In this document: one piece after another, positions 15,987-27,615 of the stretch
Layout: each line of letters starts with the position of its first letter
Position numbering within the stretch: the stretch's first letter is position 1
Origin: Pseudomonadota bacterium
Lineage (GTDB): Bacteria > Pseudomonadota > Alphaproteobacteria > Micropepsales > Micropepsaceae
Assembly: GCA_018241025.1 (NCBI GenBank)
Contig: JAFEEQ010000011.1
Coordinates: 1-64,000 of the forward strand
Length of the DNA stretch: 64,000 nt
Reading direction: 5' to 3'
The notes under the pieces: model-generated
The model's database searches: none
The model's input: the letters and a program-made list of their open reading frames with translations, nothing else
What the model was told of the DNA's origin: nothing
Translations under genes and position numbers: made by a program

Positions 15987-17353
15987 CTGCGCTCTGGACC
16001 TCCGAGGAAGCACAAGGCGCCACGCTGGGAATTCCCGGTCGCGCCTTCGAGGTGAACGGCCTCTCCATCGACACACGCACCCTCAAAAAGGGCGATCTCT
16101 TCGTCGCGCTTAAAGGCGACAACCGCGACGGCCACGACTTCGTCAAAGCAGCCTTCGACGCCGGCGCCGGCGCCGCACTTGTGAGCCATGAGCCGCCGGG
16201 CCTCGGACCCGATGCCGCGCTCCTCACCGTGGCCCATACGCAGCGCGGCCTCGAAGACCTCGCCGTCGCTGCCCGCGCGCGCTCGTCCGCGAAGATCGTC
16301 GCGGTCACCGGCAGCGCCGGCAAGACCACGACCAAGGAGCTTCTGCGCCACGCCCTTGGCGCGCTCGGCTCCACGCATTGCTCCGCCGCGTCCTACAACA
16401 ACCATTGGGGCGTGCCGCTCAGCCTCGCCTCGATGCCGCGCGATGTCGCCTATGGCGTGTTCGAGGTCGGCATGAACCATTTCGGCGAGCTCCGGAATCT
16501 CGTCAGCTTCGTCCGCCCCCATGTCGCGCTGGTCACCACCATCGCCCCGGCGCATCTGGAATTCTTCGGCTCCTGCGAAGCTATCGCCGACGCGAAATCC
16601 GAAATCTTCGAAGGCCTCGTCCCCGGCGGTGCCGCGCTGGTCCCGTCCGACAGCCCCTATGCCAACCGCCTGATCGCCCGCGCCCGCCAGGCCCATGTCG
16701 GCCGCGTTCTCAAATTCGGCGAGACCGCCGGCAGCGACGCCCGCCTGCTCTCCTATGAAGAATCAGTCGACGGCAGCAAGGTCAAAGCCGATATCTGCGG
16801 CATGCCGGTCGACTTCCACGTCGGCGCACCCGGCCGCCATATCGCGCAGAACGCGCTCGGTGCCTTGCTGGCGGTCGCGATGCTCGACGGCGATGTGCTG
16901 AACGCCGCTGCGGGTCTGAAGAATTTCACCGCCCTCAAGGGTCGGGGCGCACGCTTCGCGGCCGGCGATGTCGCCGTGATCGACGAGAGCTACAACGCCA
17001 ACCCTGCTTCGATGGCCGCCGCGCTCGCGCTGCTTGGTGCCGCCAAAGGCCGCCGCATCGCCGTTCTCGGCGACATGCTGGAGATGGGGGAGGGCGGTCT
17101 CGCCCACCACGCCGGCCTCGCGGCGCCGATCGAAGCGGCAGGCGCCGATCTTGTCTTCCTCAATGGTCCGCAGATGAAAGCGCTCTGGGACAAACTCCCC
17201 GCATCCCGTCGCGGCGCCTGGGCGGAAACCTCGGCCGAGATTGCGCCGCAGCTTCTCGCCGCGCTCAAGCCTGGCGACACCGTCCTCGTCAAAGGCTCGA
17301 ACGGCAGCAGGATGGCCGTGATCGTCGACGCCCTGAAAGCGCGGGGCGGCTGA
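15983..17353 (+). CDS. murF: UDP-MurNAc-tripeptide:D-Ala-D-Ala ligase MurF
   Basis: 456 aa Mur ligase. N-terminal domain with [23 protein letters not shown] loop [12 protein letters not shown] (about 110-121), [11 protein letters not shown], and [17 protein letters not shown], which is diagnostic of MurF. It adds D-Ala-D-Ala, made by Ddl of the same cluster, to complete the pentapeptide. Start overlaps murE (ATGA); its stop shares one base with the mraY start (TGATG). Confidence 0.97.
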   Translation: MTALWTSEEAQGATLGIPGRAFEVNGLSIDTRTLKKGDLFVALKGDNRDGHDFVKAAFDAGAGAALVSHEPPGLGPDAALLTVAHTQRGLEDLAVAARARSSAKIVAVTGSAGKTTTKELLRHALGALGSTHCSAASYNNHWGVPLSLASMPRDVAYGVFEVGMNHFGELRNLVSFVRPHVALVTTIAPAHLEFFGSCEAIADAKSEIFEGLVPGGAALVPSDSPYANRLIARARQAHVGRVLKFGETAGSDARLLSYEESVDGSKVKADICGMPVDFHVGAPGRHIAQNALGALLAVAMLDGDVLNAAAGLKNFTALKGRGARFAAGDVAVIDESYNANPASMAAALALLGAAKGRRIAVLGDMLEMGEGGLAHHAGLAAPIEAAGADLVFLNGPQMKALWDKLPASRRGAWAETSAEIAPQLLAALKPGDTVLVKGSNGSRMAVIVDALKARGG

Positions 17354-18444
17354 TGCTCTATTACCTGTCGCTCCTCATGCACATGGACCAGCTGGAGTTC
17401 TTCCGGCTGTTCAAATACCTCACCTTCCGCGCCGGCGGCGCCGTGATTACGGCGCTGCTGGTCGCCTTCGTCGTCAACGGTTCGCTGATCCGCTGGCTGA
17501 AGGTGAAGCAGGGCAAGGGCCAGCCGATCCGCAGCGACGGTCCCCAGCGCCACATCGTCGAGAAAGCCGGCACGCCGACCATGGGCGGCGTCCTCATCCT
17601 GCTGCCCTGGATCGTCTCGACTCTGCTTTGGGCCAACGTCTCCAATCCTTACGTCTGGATCGCGGTCTTCGTCACCGTGGCCTACGGCCTGCTTGGCTTC
17701 GCCGATGATTATCTGAAGGTCTCCAAGCGCTCGTCCGATGGCGTCAGCGGCTATGTCCGTTTGGGCGTCGAGTTCGGCGTGGCGTTCATCGCCACCTGGG
17801 CTTTCATGCAGCTCGACACCACTGACACCGTCGGCATGTTGAGCATTCCCTTCGTGAAGAGCTTCGCCATTCCCTTCGGCATCGCCTTCGTCGTCGTCGG
17901 CGGCATCGTGATCACCGGCTTCGCCAACGCCGTGAATTTTACCGACGGGCTCGACGGTCTCGCCATAGTCCCCGTGATGATTGCCGCCGCGACGTTCCTG
18001 CTCATCGCCTATCTCGTCGGCAATTTCGTCTTCGCGAGGTATCTCGAACTGACCTATGTCGCCGGCACCGGCGAGCTCATGGTCTTCCTCGCTGCCCTGG
18101 TCGGCGCCGGCCTCGGCTTCCTCTGGTACAACGCCCCGCCCGCCATGGTGTTCATGGGCGACACCGGTTCGCTCCCGCTCGGCGGTGCGCTCGGCGCCGT
18201 CGCGGTCGCCGTCAAACATGAGATCGTGCTCGCCATCGTCGGCGGCCTTTTCGTGATCGAGACCCTGTCGGTCATCGTCCAGGTCATCTCGTTCAAGACC
18301 ACCGGCAAGCGCGTCTTCCGCATGGCGCCGATCCATCACCATTACGAGCAGCTCGGCTGGAAAGAGCCCACCATCGTCATCCGCTTCTGGATCGTCGCCG
18401 TGGTTCTCGCCCTCGTCGGCCTCGCAACCCTGAAGCTGAGGTAG
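17353..18444 (+). CDS. mraY: Phospho-MurNAc-pentapeptide transferase MraY
   Basis: 363 aa polytopic membrane enzyme (about ten helices) that moves the pentapeptide to undecaprenyl phosphate, forming lipid I. Catalytic motifs: [25 protein letters not shown] and [15 protein letters not shown], plus [13 protein letters not shown] near the end. Three bases separate it from murD. Confidence 0.98.
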   Translation: MLYYLSLLMHMDQLEFFRLFKYLTFRAGGAVITALLVAFVVNGSLIRWLKVKQGKGQPIRSDGPQRHIVEKAGTPTMGGVLILLPWIVSTLLWANVSNPYVWIAVFVTVAYGLLGFADDYLKVSKRSSDGVSGYVRLGVEFGVAFIATWAFMQLDTTDTVGMLSIPFVKSFAIPFGIAFVVVGGIVITGFANAVNFTDGLDGLAIVPVMIAAATFLLIAYLVGNFVFARYLELTYVAGTGELMVFLAALVGAGLGFLWYNAPPAMVFMGDTGSLPLGGALGAVAVAVKHEIVLAIVGGLFVIETLSVIVQVISFKTTGKRVFRMAPIHHHYEQLGWKEPTIVIRFWIVAVVLALVGLATLKLR

Positions 18445-18447
18445 CGC

Positions 18448-19866
18448 ATGATCGCGGCCGCCTCATTCGCCCACCGCACCGTCGCCGTCTTCGGCCTGGC
18501 GCGCACCGGCATGGCTGCGATCAAATCCCTGCGCTCCGCCGGCGCGACCGTCTACGCCTGGGACGACAAGCCGTCCGCGCAAGCCGAAGCCACTGCCGCC
18601 GGCGCAGTGGTCGCGCCCTTCGTGAGCTGGCCGTGGGACAAGCTCACCGCGCTCATTCTTTCTCCAGGGGTGCCGCTGACGCATCCCGAACCGCACGACG
18701 TCGTGAAAAAAGCGAAAGCCGCATCCGTCCCCGTCATCGGCGACATGGAGATATTCGCCCGCGAGATCGGCGCCGATCCCGCCATCCCCGGCCGCGCGCC
18801 CGTCATCGCCATCACCGGCACCAACGGCAAGTCGACCACCACAGCCCTCATCGGCCACATCCTCGCCGAAGCGGGCTTCGACGTGCAGGTCGGCGGCAAT
18901 ATTGGCAAGGCGGTGCTCGATCTCGATCCGCCGAACGCGAAAACGATCTATGTGCTGGAACTCTCCTCCTACCAGATCGACCTCGCGCACGGCCTGGTGC
19001 CCGACGTCTCGGTGCTGTCCAACATCACGCCCGACCATATCGACCGCCATGGCACGTTGGAGAATTACGCTGCGGTGAAGGCGCGCCTGCTCAAGCAGAC
19101 TTCGAAATCGGGCCAGATCGTCATCGGCGTCGACGATCCGCTGACTTCGGCGATCTTTACCCGTCACGCCAGCAATGGCGGCCCGCCGGCCGTGCCTGTC
19201 TCCATCGGCAAGGTGCTGGGCCGCGGCGTCTTCGTCGTCGACGGCACGCTTTACGATGCGCAGGGTCAGCGCGCGGCGAAAGTCATGGACCTCGCCGCTG
19301 CGGCGCATCTTCCCGGCGCCCACAACTGGCAGAACGCCGCGCTCGCCTATGCCGCGACCAGGCCTTACGTCAAAGACGCGCGCACCATCGCGAACGCCAT
19401 TGCCAGCTTTCCGGGCCTTGCCCATCGCATGGAAGATGTCGGCCGTATCGGTGCGGTGCGCTTCGTCAACGACTCCAAGGCAACCAACGCCGACGCTGCC
19501 GCCAAGGCGCTCGGCTGCTACGGCGACATCTTCTGGATCGCCGGCGGCAAGGCGAAAGACGGCGGTATCGAAAGCCTCGCGACGTACTTCCCGCGCATCC
19601 GCAAGGCCTATCTGATCGGCGACGCCGCCGAACAATTCGCTGCGACCCTCGGCAGCGCTGTCCCGCACACCATCAGCGTCACGCTCGACGCCGCGACCTC
19701 TGCCGCAGCCGCGGATGCCGCGCAATCGGGCCTTCCTGCGCCGGTCGTGCTGCTCTCCCCGGCCTGCGCCTCCTTCGACCAGTTCCGCGACTTCGAGGCC
19801 CGCGGCGATGCCTTCCGCGCCGCCGTGCAGTCGCTCGCGTCCCATCCCGTAAGGGAGTCGTCATGA
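18448..19866 (+). CDS. murD: UDP-MurNAc-L-Ala:D-glutamate ligase MurD
   Basis: 472 aa. N-terminal nucleotide-binding fold (VAVFGLARTGMAAIKSL), ATP loop ITGTNGKSTTTALIG, LELSSYQID and the C-terminal VNDSKATNADAAAKAL. Adds D-Glu to UDP-MurNAc-L-Ala in the cytoplasm. Another frame within this gene is also open for a long distance because of the GC bias, but only this frame carries the motifs. Stop overlaps ftsW (ATGA 19863-19866). Confidence 0.97.
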   Translation: MIAAASFAHRTVAVFGLARTGMAAIKSLRSAGATVYAWDDKPSAQAEATAAGAVVAPFVSWPWDKLTALILSPGVPLTHPEPHDVVKKAKAASVPVIGDMEIFAREIGADPAIPGRAPVIAITGTNGKSTTTALIGHILAEAGFDVQVGGNIGKAVLDLDPPNAKTIYVLELSSYQIDLAHGLVPDVSVLSNITPDHIDRHGTLENYAAVKARLLKQTSKSGQIVIGVDDPLTSAIFTRHASNGGPPAVPVSIGKVLGRGVFVVDGTLYDAQGQRAAKVMDLAAAAHLPGAHNWQNAALAYAATRPYVKDARTIANAIASFPGLAHRMEDVGRIGAVRFVNDSKATNADAAAKALGCYGDIFWIAGGKAKDGGIESLATYFPRIRKAYLIGDAAEQFAATLGSAVPHTISVTLDAATSAAAADAAQSGLPAPVVLLSPACASFDQFRDFEARGDAFRAAVQSLASHPVRESS

Positions 19867-21011
19867 GCAGCCGCGGTAAACCCGGCAGCCTTGCCGACTG
19901 GTGGTGGACGGTCGACCGCGTTGCGCTCGTCCTGATGCTCGCGCTCATGGGCATCGGCCTGATGCTCGCCTTCGCCGCCAGCCCTGCCGTCTCCGGCGGC
20001 CCGCATGTCGCCGGTGATTTCCGCTTCACCGCCAAGCAGATGGTCTATGCGCTCCTCGCCGCCGGCATCCTCGGCGCGTCGTCGGTTCTGTCGCTGCGCC
20101 AGCTCAAGATCGCCGCGGCGCTGACCTTCGCCATCGCGCTGATCGGATCCGGCCTCGTCCTGATTATCGGCAACGAAGTCCTCGGCGCCGTTCGCTCGAT
20201 CGATTTCGGCTTTTTCTCGCTCCAGCCCTCAGAATTCCTGAAGCCCGGCTTTGCCGTGCTCGGCGCCGCGATCATCGCCGACCGCCAGCCGCTTCCCTTG
20301 CCCAAGCCGCTCGTGACTTTCCTTCTGATCGTTCCGGCGATCCTCATCCTTCTGCGCCAGCCCGATGTCGGCCAGACGACGCTCCTCCTCGCGCTGTGGG
20401 GTGCACTTCTCTTCTTCTCCGGTGCACCGCTCAAATGGATGGGCATCCTCAGCGGTGCGATGCTCGCCCTCGGCGTGCTCGCCTATGTCGCTTTTCCCCA
20501 TGTTCATCACCGCATCGACCAGTTCATCAATCCCGATGCCAATGGCGGCCAGGCGACGCTTGCGCTGAAGGCCTTCTCGCATGGCGGTCTCACGGGCGTC
20601 GGCCCCGGCGTCGGCACGATCAAATACCGCATCCCCGAAGCCAACTCCGACTACGTCTTCGCCGTCGCCGGCGAGGAGTTCGGCCTCGTCCTCTGTGGCG
20701 CCATCGCGATCCTGTTCTGCCTGCTCTCGGTGCGCCTCTTGCTCCGCTCCGCTGGACAGCGCGACCGCTTCTCACAGCTCGCCGGCGCGGCGCTTGCGAC
20801 CGTCACCGCGCTCCAGGCCTTCATCAACATGGGTGTCGCGGTCAGCCTCCTGCCGGCCAAGGGCATGACGCTGCCGTTCATCTCCTATGGCGGCTCCTCG
20901 CTCTTCGCCGTCGCTCTCACCATGGGCTTCGCCCTCGCCGTCACCCGCCAGCGCCCGCAACTCGCCAGCCGCGAGACTTCGCTGTTCGAGATCCTGGGAG
21001 CCCGCGCATGA
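19863..21011 (+). CDS. ftsW: Septal glycosyltransferase FtsW (SEDS family)
   Basis: 382 aa SEDS protein with about ten membrane helices. Motifs include SLQPSEFLKPGFAVLG, PDVGQTTLLL and the C-terminal LPFISYGGSSLFAVALTMG. FtsW polymerises lipid II at the septum with FtsI. The reading frame continues open upstream across murD, but the start at 19863 gives the family N-terminus (DWWWTVDRVALVLMLALMGI) and an ATGA overlap. The stop overlaps murG in the same way. Confidence 0.95.
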   Translation: MSSRGKPGSLADWWWTVDRVALVLMLALMGIGLMLAFAASPAVSGGPHVAGDFRFTAKQMVYALLAAGILGASSVLSLRQLKIAAALTFAIALIGSGLVLIIGNEVLGAVRSIDFGFFSLQPSEFLKPGFAVLGAAIIADRQPLPLPKPLVTFLLIVPAILILLRQPDVGQTTLLLALWGALLFFSGAPLKWMGILSGAMLALGVLAYVAFPHVHHRIDQFINPDANGGQATLALKAFSHGGLTGVGPGVGTIKYRIPEANSDYVFAVAGEEFGLVLCGAIAILFCLLSVRLLLRSAGQRDRFSQLAGAALATVTALQAFINMGVAVSLLPAKGMTLPFISYGGSSLFAVALTMGFALAVTRQRPQLASRETSLFEILGARA

Positions 21012-22099
21012 GCGTGATCGTGCTCTCGGCCGGCGGCACTGGCGGACATCTCTTCCCGGCTCAGGCGCTGGCCGGCGAGCTCCAGAAGCGCGGCCGCAAG
21101 ATCGTCGTGATGACCGACAAGCGGTTCAAGAACTACGCGACCTCCTTCCCGGGCGTGACGGTCGAGACCGTGCCCTCCGCCGCCTTCTCCGACCGCTCGA
21201 TCCTCGGCCTTCTCGCCTCGCCCTTCGAGATCGTCGGCGGTGTGGTGATGTCGCTGATCAAGCTGATGCGCCTGAAGCCCGCCGCTGTCGTCGGCTTCGG
21301 CGGCTATCCCAGTGTCCCCGTGATGGTCGCCGCCATCCTGCTGCGCAAGCCGACCGCCATCGTGACGCCGGACGCGCTGCTCGGCCGCGCCAATCGGCTG
21401 GTGATGAACCATGTCCGTCTGATCGCTGCGAACCTGCCGCTGGTCCGGTTCCTGCCGAAGGACATGAAGAAGGTCGTCTACACCGGCAACCCGATGCGCC
21501 CTGAAGCCATCGCGCTCGCAGGCAGTCCTTACGAGGCGCCGCAGCCGGACGGCCCGCTCAAGCTGCTCGTCTTCGGCGGCAGCCAGGGCGCCCGCGTGTT
21601 CAGCGAACTGCTGCCCGCCGCGCTCAAACTCCTCACGCCGGAAGAGCGCGCCCGCATCGATCTTGTTCAGCAGGCCCGTCCCGAAGATCTAGAAGCCGCC
21701 AAGGCCGCCTTCGCCGCGCTCGGCGTGAAAGCCGAACTCGCGCCCTTCTTTAGCGACATGCCCGCGCGCATGGCCGCTTCGCATCTCGTGATCGCCCGCT
21801 CCGGCGCCGGTACGGTGAGTGAACTTGCCTTGATCGGTCGCCCCGCGATTCTTGTGCCGCTGCCGCACGCCCTCGACGACAACCAGACGCCCAACGCCGA
21901 CGCCCTCGCCAATGCCGGCGGCGGCTGGCGTGTGCGCCAGAACGAGCTTACGCCCCAGAAGCTGTCGGAAATGCTTCGTGCGATCCTCGCCGATCCCGCA
22001 TCCCTCGTGCCTAAGGCTGCTGCTGCCCGCACGATTGCCAAGGCCGACGGCACCGAACGCTTCGCCGACGCCGTCGAACAGCTCGCGAGGTCCGCATGA
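21008..22099 (+). CDS. murG: UDP-GlcNAc:lipid I N-acetylglucosaminyltransferase MurG
   Basis: 363 aa GT-B glycosyltransferase forming lipid II on the inner face of the membrane. [15 protein letters not shown] at the N-terminus binds the lipid/diphosphate, [13 protein letters not shown] follows, and the C-terminal half has [11 protein letters not shown] and [20 protein letters not shown] for UDP-GlcNAc. The start at 21008 overlaps the ftsW stop; the longer open frame is not coding. Confidence 0.96.
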   Translation: MSVIVLSAGGTGGHLFPAQALAGELQKRGRKIVVMTDKRFKNYATSFPGVTVETVPSAAFSDRSILGLLASPFEIVGGVVMSLIKLMRLKPAAVVGFGGYPSVPVMVAAILLRKPTAIVTPDALLGRANRLVMNHVRLIAANLPLVRFLPKDMKKVVYTGNPMRPEAIALAGSPYEAPQPDGPLKLLVFGGSQGARVFSELLPAALKLLTPEERARIDLVQQARPEDLEAAKAAFAALGVKAELAPFFSDMPARMAASHLVIARSGAGTVSELALIGRPAILVPLPHALDDNQTPNADALANAGGGWRVRQNELTPQKLSEMLRAILADPASLVPKAAAARTIAKADGTERFADAVEQLARSA

Positions 22100-23520
22100 T
22101 CGCGCGCACCCGCGTCCCTCTCGATGTCGGCACGATCCACTTCGTCGGCATCGGCGGCATCGGCATGAGCGGCATCGCCGAGATCATGCACAACCTCGGA
22201 TACAAGGTTCAGGGCTCCGACGTCGCCGACGGTGCCAACGTCAAACGCCTGCGCGCCATGGGCATTCCGATCTTCATCGGCCACAGCGCCGACAATCTCA
22301 ACAACGCCGACGTCGTCGTCTATTCCTCCGCCGTGAAGCCCGGCAATGCCGAGTTCGACGCCGCCCGCGCCCGAAGCCTGCCGCTCGTCCGCCGCGCCGA
22401 GATGCTGGCCGAGATCATGCGCCTTCGGTCCTGCGTTGCCGTCGCCGGCACCAACGGCAAGACCACCACGACGACCATGATCGCGGCGCTGCTCGACGCC
22501 GGCGGTCTCGATCCCACTGTCGTGAATGGCGGCGTGATCAACGCCTATGGAACCAATGCCCGGCTCGGCGCCGGCGAATGGGTCGTGGTCGAGGCCGACG
22601 AGAGCGACGGCACCTTCCTCAAGTTGCCGATGACCGTCGCGGTCGTGACCAACGCCGACCCGGATCATCTCGATTTCTACGGCACTTTCGACAACATGCG
22701 CATGGCGTTCCAGCGCTTCGTCGAGAATGTCCCGTTCTATGGCTTTGCGGTGCTCTGCCTCGATCATCCCGAGGTCCAGGCGATGGTCGGTCGCATCGAA
22801 GACCGCCGCCTCCTCACCTATGGCTACAGCCCACAGGCCGATATCCGCGCCGCCAATATCCGCTTCTCCGAAGGCGCTTCGCATTTCGACGTCATCGTCA
22901 CCGACCGCCGCAAGGGCACACAGACCCGCCTCGACGACATGAAGCTTCCCATGCCGGGCGAGCACAACGTCCAGAACGCGCTCGCTGCGATCACCGTGGC
23001 GCGCGAGCTCGGCATCGCCGACGATGTCATCCGTTCGGGCCTCGCCAAGTTCGGCGGCGTCGGCCGCCGCTTCACCCGCGTGGGCGAATGGCACGGCGCC
23101 GCGATCATTGACGACTACGCACACAACCCGTTCAAGATCGCCGCCGCGCTCAAGGCCGCGCGCCAGGCCTATGATGGCCCGGTGATCGCCGTGGTCCAGC
23201 CCCACCGCTACACCCGCTTGCGCGATACCTTCGAGCAGTTTGCCAAATGCCTGAATGATGCCGATGTCGCCATCGTCGCGCCGGTCTACGCCGCGGGCGA
23301 GCAGCCGATCGACGGCATCAACCGTGACACCTATGCTGAAGCGCTCCGTGCCCATGGCCACCGCGATGTCCGCGTCATCGACTCCGAAGCCGATCTTCCC
23401 GCGCTGATCGCCGGCATGGCGAACAATATCGACAGCGGCGTGATCGTCTTCCTCGGCGCCGGTTCGATCACCCATTGGGCGCACGGCCTCGAAGCCGCGC
23501 TGAAGGCGAGGGCGTCATGA
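22096..23520 (+). CDS. murC: UDP-N-acetylmuramate:L-alanine ligase MurC
   Basis: 474 aa. [17 protein letters not shown] (GIGG nucleotide fold), ATP loop [13 protein letters not shown] (about 118-130), [14 protein letters not shown] and [12 protein letters not shown] identify MurC, which attaches the first L-Ala to UDP-MurNAc. Overlaps murG upstream and murB downstream by four bases each. Confidence 0.97.
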   Translation: MIARTRVPLDVGTIHFVGIGGIGMSGIAEIMHNLGYKVQGSDVADGANVKRLRAMGIPIFIGHSADNLNNADVVVYSSAVKPGNAEFDAARARSLPLVRRAEMLAEIMRLRSCVAVAGTNGKTTTTTMIAALLDAGGLDPTVVNGGVINAYGTNARLGAGEWVVVEADESDGTFLKLPMTVAVVTNADPDHLDFYGTFDNMRMAFQRFVENVPFYGFAVLCLDHPEVQAMVGRIEDRRLLTYGYSPQADIRAANIRFSEGASHFDVIVTDRRKGTQTRLDDMKLPMPGEHNVQNALAAITVARELGIADDVIRSGLAKFGGVGRRFTRVGEWHGAAIIDDYAHNPFKIAAALKAARQAYDGPVIAVVQPHRYTRLRDTFEQFAKCLNDADVAIVAPVYAAGEQPIDGINRDTYAEALRAHGHRDVRVIDSEADLPALIAGMANNIDSGVIVFLGAGSITHWAHGLEAALKARAS

Positions 23521-24413
23521 CCCGCCCCTGCGATGCGCTCCCGCCCGTCCGCGGCAGCTACACCACCGACGCGCCGCTCAAGGATCTCGTCTGGTTCCGC
23601 GCCGGCGGTCCGGCGCAGGTGCTGTTCCGTCCCGCCGATGCCGACGATATCGGCACCTTCCTCGCCGCGCGCCCGGCTGATGTTCCGGTCAGCGTGATCG
23701 GCGTCGGCTCGAACCTCCTCATCCGTGACGGTGGCATACCAGGCGTCGTCATCCGCCTGCCCGGCACGATGGGCAAGGTCGCCATCGACGGCACGCGCAT
23801 CACCGCAGGCGCCGCCGCACTCGATGCCAATGTCGCCAAGCTCGCCGCCGATGCTGGCATTGCCGGTCTCGAATTCCTCCGTGGCATTCCAGGCACCGTC
23901 GGCGGCGCGCTGCGCATGAATGCCGGCTGCTACGGCCGCGAGATCAAGGATGTCTTCATCCGCGCCACCGCTATCGACGGCAAAGGCAATCGCGTCGTCC
24001 TCGATGCCGCTACCATGGGCTTCACCTATCGCCATACGGATGCGCCCGAAGATTTGATTTTTGTCGAAGCGGTCTTCGAAGGCACACGCGACGATCCGGC
24101 GGCAATCCGCGCCCGCATGGAAAAGCTCGTGAGCGACCGCGAAGCCTCGCAGCCCGTCAAGACCCGCACCGGCGGCTCGACCTTCAAGAACCCGCCCGGC
24201 GGCAAAGCCTGGGCATTGATCGACGAAGCCGGTTGCCGTGGTCTGCTGCGCGGCCAGGCACAGGTCAGCCCGCTCCACTGCAACTTCCTGATCAATACCG
24301 GTGAGGCCTCGGCCGCCGATATCGAAGCTCTCGGCGAGGAAGTCCGCGCGCGAGTCAAAGAGAAATCCGGCGTCACGCTGGAGTGGGAAATCAAACGGGT
24401 GGGCATAGCGTGA
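23517..24413 (+). CDS. murB: UDP-N-acetylenolpyruvoylglucosamine reductase MurB
   Basis: 298 aa FAD enzyme of the short (type II) form. [34 protein letters not shown] and [19 protein letters not shown] bind FAD and substrate; [20 protein letters not shown] carries the catalytic Ser, and a Glu occurs near the end. The start at 23517 makes the ATGA overlap with murC. The murC-murB-ddl order is typical of alphaproteobacteria. Confidence 0.96.
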   Translation: MTRPCDALPPVRGSYTTDAPLKDLVWFRAGGPAQVLFRPADADDIGTFLAARPADVPVSVIGVGSNLLIRDGGIPGVVIRLPGTMGKVAIDGTRITAGAAALDANVAKLAADAGIAGLEFLRGIPGTVGGALRMNAGCYGREIKDVFIRATAIDGKGNRVVLDAATMGFTYRHTDAPEDLIFVEAVFEGTRDDPAAIRARMEKLVSDREASQPVKTRTGGSTFKNPPGGKAWALIDEAGCRGLLRGQAQVSPLHCNFLINTGEASAADIEALGEEVRARVKEKSGVTLEWEIKRVGIA

Positions 24414-25333
24414 CCGAATATAAGAGAGTGGCAGTCCTGCTCGGTGGCCGTTCCGCGGAACGCGAGGTCAGCCTGTCGTCCGGCGCCGGCGTCGTGAAGG
24501 CCCTGCGCTCCGAAGGCTTTGACGTGGTCGAGGTCGATCCGGGTGAGAACCCGGCCCAGCAAATCCTCGACGCGAAGCCCGACGCCGTCTTCAACGCCCT
24601 TCACGGCCGCTGGGGCGAAGATGGCTGCATGCAGGGGCTGCTCGAGCTTCTGCGTATCCCCTACACCCATTCCGGCGTACTCGCTTCGTCGCTGGCGATG
24701 CACAAGCAGCGCACCAAGGACGTCTATCGCGCCGCAGGCCTACCGATCGTGAACTCCATCGTCGTCGACCGCCGCGAAGCCGCCGCGAAACATCTGATGG
24801 AACCGCCTTACGTCGTGAAGCCGGTGAACGAAGGCTCCTCCGTCGGCGTCTTCATCATCCGCAAGGGTGACAACCGTCCGCCGGAAGCTCTCGGATCGGA
24901 CAAGTGGAATCTCTCCAACGAGATGATGGTCGAGGAATATGTCCCCGGCCGCGAACTCACCGTTGCCGTCATGGGCGGAAAAGGCCTCGGCGTGACCGAG
25001 ATCACCACCAATCTCGAATTCTACGACTACGAAGCGAAATACTCCGAAGGCGGCTCGCTCCATGTGCTGCCAGCGAAAGTCTCGGACGCCGTTGCGAAGC
25101 AGGCGCTGGAACTCGCCGAACGTGCCCATGCGGCACTCGGCTGCCGCGGCGTGTCGCGCACGGACTTCCGCTACGACGACTCGAATGGCAAACACCGCCT
25201 CGTCCTGCTCGAAACCAACACCCAGCCCGGCATGACGCCGACCTCACTGGTGCCGGAGCAGGCGGCGCATAACGGCATGAGCTACGCCAAGCTCTGCCGC
25301 TGGATCGTGGAGGACGCCTCATGCGATCGGTGA
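24410..25333 (+). CDS. ddl: D-alanine:D-alanine ligase
   Basis: 307 aa ATP-grasp enzyme. [51 protein letters not shown] and [15 protein letters not shown] are the characteristic segments. I chose the GTG at 24410 because it overlaps the murB TGA (GTGA), like the neighbouring junctions; an ATG at 24383 would add nine residues inside murB. The 3' end overlaps ftsQ by 13 bases. Confidence 0.95.
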   Translation: MTEYKRVAVLLGGRSAEREVSLSSGAGVVKALRSEGFDVVEVDPGENPAQQILDAKPDAVFNALHGRWGEDGCMQGLLELLRIPYTHSGVLASSLAMHKQRTKDVYRAAGLPIVNSIVVDRREAAAKHLMEPPYVVKPVNEGSSVGVFIIRKGDNRPPEALGSDKWNLSNEMMVEEYVPGRELTVAVMGGKGLGVTEITTNLEFYDYEAKYSEGGSLHVLPAKVSDAVAKQALELAERAHAALGCRGVSRTDFRYDDSNGKHRLVLLETNTQPGMTPTSLVPEQAAHNGMSYAKLCRWIVEDASCDR

Positions 25334-26259
25334 AGATCGACCGCAAGGCCTCCCAGCCTCGCGCACCGCGCGCGGGCCGCGGTTCCGCGCGCGCCACCCG
25401 CGCCTCGTCGCAGCGTCCCTTCGGCAAGCGCAAGACGCCGTCGAACAATGTTGTCCTGCGCGCTTTGCGCGCCATCGGCGCGTGGTTTGCGCTTCGCCGC
25501 CTGATGTTCACACTGACGGCCTGCCTACTCGGTTTCGTCCTTATCGCGGGTCTCTTCGTCGGCGGTTATGTCGGCCGCACGGTCAACACCGTGAACGATG
25601 GCGCCAATGCGCTGGTCGGCGATGCCGGCTTCGGCATCTCCGAAGTGCATCTCACCGGCAACAAGCGTACCCCGCCGCAGAGCATCCTCGCGGCCCTCGG
25701 CTTCGAGCCGGGTCAGTCGATCTTCGGCGCCGATATCCAGGGCGCCCGTGCCCGGCTTCTCAAGCTCGATTGGGTCGCCGAAGCCGATGTCCGCCGCCGC
25801 TATCCGGACGATATCTCGGTGCGCATCGTCGAAAAGCTGCCCTTCGCCCTCTGGCAATCGCCGAGCGGTCCGGTCTACGTCGTCGAGCGCGACGGCGGCC
25901 TGATCACCAAGGAGGGCCTGCAGGAGTTCCGCCATCTTCCGCTCCTGCTCGGTGCCGGTGGTGCCAACGCGTCGGACATCGTCGATGCTGTTTCGTCTCA
26001 CCGCGCGATCTCCGCCCGGGTGCGTGCCTATCAGCGCGTATCGGAGCGCCGCTGGAACCTGATCCTCGACGACGCCGTTGTCGTGAAGCTGCCGGAGCAG
26101 AACTGGGCGCATGAACTCGACGTGCTCGAAAAGCTGATCATCGACAACGGAATCCTGGAACACGATATCGGCGAAATCGACTTGCGCGCGCCGGCGCAGA
26201 TCTTCTTCGTGCTCAAGAGCGGCGAGAAGAAGACCATGCCGAGAGGGAACGCCGCCTGA
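25321..26259 (+). CDS. ftsQ: Cell division protein FtsQ (DivIB)
   Basis: 312 aa. A long basic cytoplasmic tail (about 1-55), one membrane helix ([20 protein letters not shown], about 61-80), a POTRA domain beginning [19 protein letters not shown] and the beta domain. FtsQ links the FtsBL complex to the rest of the divisome. The extended basic N-terminus is typical of alphaproteobacteria. TGATG overlap with ftsA. Confidence 0.94.
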   Translation: MRSVKIDRKASQPRAPRAGRGSARATRASSQRPFGKRKTPSNNVVLRALRAIGAWFALRRLMFTLTACLLGFVLIAGLFVGGYVGRTVNTVNDGANALVGDAGFGISEVHLTGNKRTPPQSILAALGFEPGQSIFGADIQGARARLLKLDWVAEADVRRRYPDDISVRIVEKLPFALWQSPSGPVYVVERDGGLITKEGLQEFRHLPLLLGAGGANASDIVDAVSSHRAISARVRAYQRVSERRWNLILDDAVVVKLPEQNWAHELDVLEKLIIDNGILEHDIGEIDLRAPAQIFFVLKSGEKKTMPRGNAA

Positions 26260-27536
26260 TGGGAGAGACCGTCAAATTGCGCAACGCGGGGGAAATGCCG
26301 GCCTATCGCAATGGCCTTCTGGCCGTGCTCGATGTCGGTTCGTCGAAGACCGTGTGCATCATCGGCCGCGGCGAGAACGGGTTGATGCGTGTCGTCGGCG
26401 CGGCCCTGCGCGAAAGCCAGGGCATCCGCGGCGGCACCGTCATCGCGATGGACCAAGCCGAGGAATCGATCCGCGACGCGGTCGATTCGGCCGAGAACCT
26501 TGCCGATACCCGGATCCAGAACGTCATCATCTCCGTCAATTGCGGCCAGCCGGTCAGCGTCACGTCGCGCGCCGCCATGGCGCTCGATGGCGAAATCGTA
26601 TCCGACACCCATCTGCGCACCCTCCTGAACGAGGGCCGTCTGCGCTGCCAGCTTGAGGGCCACGATCTGGTCCAGAGCGCGCCGACGACCTATGTCGTCG
26701 ACGAGGCCCGTGGCGTGCGCCAGCCGCTCGGCATGTTCGCGCAGCGTCTCGGCGTCGCGATGCATGGCGTCGCGGTCAAGCCGTCGCCGCTCGCCAACTT
26801 GAAGCTCGCAGTCGAGCGTTGCCATCTCCACGTCGTCGGCACCCAGTTTGCGCCTTATGCGAGCGCGCTTGCCACGCTCACCGAAGACGAGAAGCAACTC
26901 GGCGCCACGGTCATCGATATGGGCGGCGGGGTGACCTCGATTGCCGTGTTCATGGAAGGCCATCTCGCCTACGCCGATGTCGTGCCGATGGGCGGTCAGC
27001 AGGTGACCGCCGACCTCGCGCGCATGCTCGCCGCGCCGCTCTCGGCGGCCGAGCGCGCCAAGACGCTCTATGGCGCCGCCATGGGCGACATGGAAGCCGA
27101 TGCCGATGTCATTCCGCTCGCCCAGATGGGCGAGGAGGCCGATGCCGCGATGCGCGTGCCGCGTTCGATGCTCACCCGCATTATCCAGGCGCGGCTCGAA
27201 GAGATCTTCGGCCAGGTCCAGGCGCGGTTGCGCCAGTCCGGCTTCGACGTCGCCGCCGGCCGCCGTGCCGTGCTCACCGGCGGCGCCTGCCAGCTGGCCG
27301 GAACGCGCGAGCTGGCATCGCGCATCCTGAACAAGCAGGTGCGCATCGGCCGGCCACAAACTTTCCCGGGATTGCCTTCAGTCCTGTCGGGCCCGGAGTC
27401 GGCAACAGCGATCGGCCTGCTGATGGCCGGCGCCACCCTGCCGCCCGAAGTTTTGAACCCCGAGCTCGCGCTCGAACCGCGTGAAAGCAAAGGAAAAGGC
27501 TGGTTCAGCCGATTGACCGGCGGCCTATTTGAGTGA
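26259..27536 (+). CDS. ftsA: Cell division protein FtsA
   Basis: 425 aa actin-like ATPase that tethers FtsZ to the membrane. Phosphate-1 motif LAVLDVGSSKTVCIIG, VIDMGGGVTSIAVFMEGHLA (phosphate-2) and VLTGGACQLAGTRELAS (adenosine) are present. The C-terminal end GWFSRLTGGLF is the amphipathic membrane-targeting helix. The last codons contain a GANTC site. Confidence 0.96.
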   Translation: MGETVKLRNAGEMPAYRNGLLAVLDVGSSKTVCIIGRGENGLMRVVGAALRESQGIRGGTVIAMDQAEESIRDAVDSAENLADTRIQNVIISVNCGQPVSVTSRAAMALDGEIVSDTHLRTLLNEGRLRCQLEGHDLVQSAPTTYVVDEARGVRQPLGMFAQRLGVAMHGVAVKPSPLANLKLAVERCHLHVVGTQFAPYASALATLTEDEKQLGATVIDMGGGVTSIAVFMEGHLAYADVVPMGGQQVTADLARMLAAPLSAAERAKTLYGAAMGDMEADADVIPLAQMGEEADAAMRVPRSMLTRIIQARLEEIFGQVQARLRQSGFDVAAGRRAVLTGGACQLAGTRELASRILNKQVRIGRPQTFPGLPSVLSGPESATAIGLLMAGATLPPEVLNPELALEPRESKGKGWFSRLTGGLFE

Positions 27537-27558
27537 TTCAACAATAACAACGCGAATC
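27535..27558. promoter_or_regulatory. Two GANTC sites between ftsA and ftsZ
   Basis: GATTC at 27535-27539 and GAATC at 27554-27558 lie in the 79 bp junction, the only sizeable gap within the ftsQ-ftsZ part. GANTC is the CcrM target; CcrM-dependent ftsZ expression is established in Caulobacter, so a separate ftsZ promoter here is plausible. Confidence 0.35.
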
Positions 27559-27615
27559 AGTTGGGTATGCCGTGGGTGACAGGGTGATGAAGATGCAAGG
27601 CCAAGGAGAATAAGA

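Noticed and set aside
18633..19862. Long plus-strand frame upstream of ftsW inside murD
   Set aside because: Arginine-rich translation without motifs; it is a GC-bias shadow of murD, and FtsW starts at 19863.
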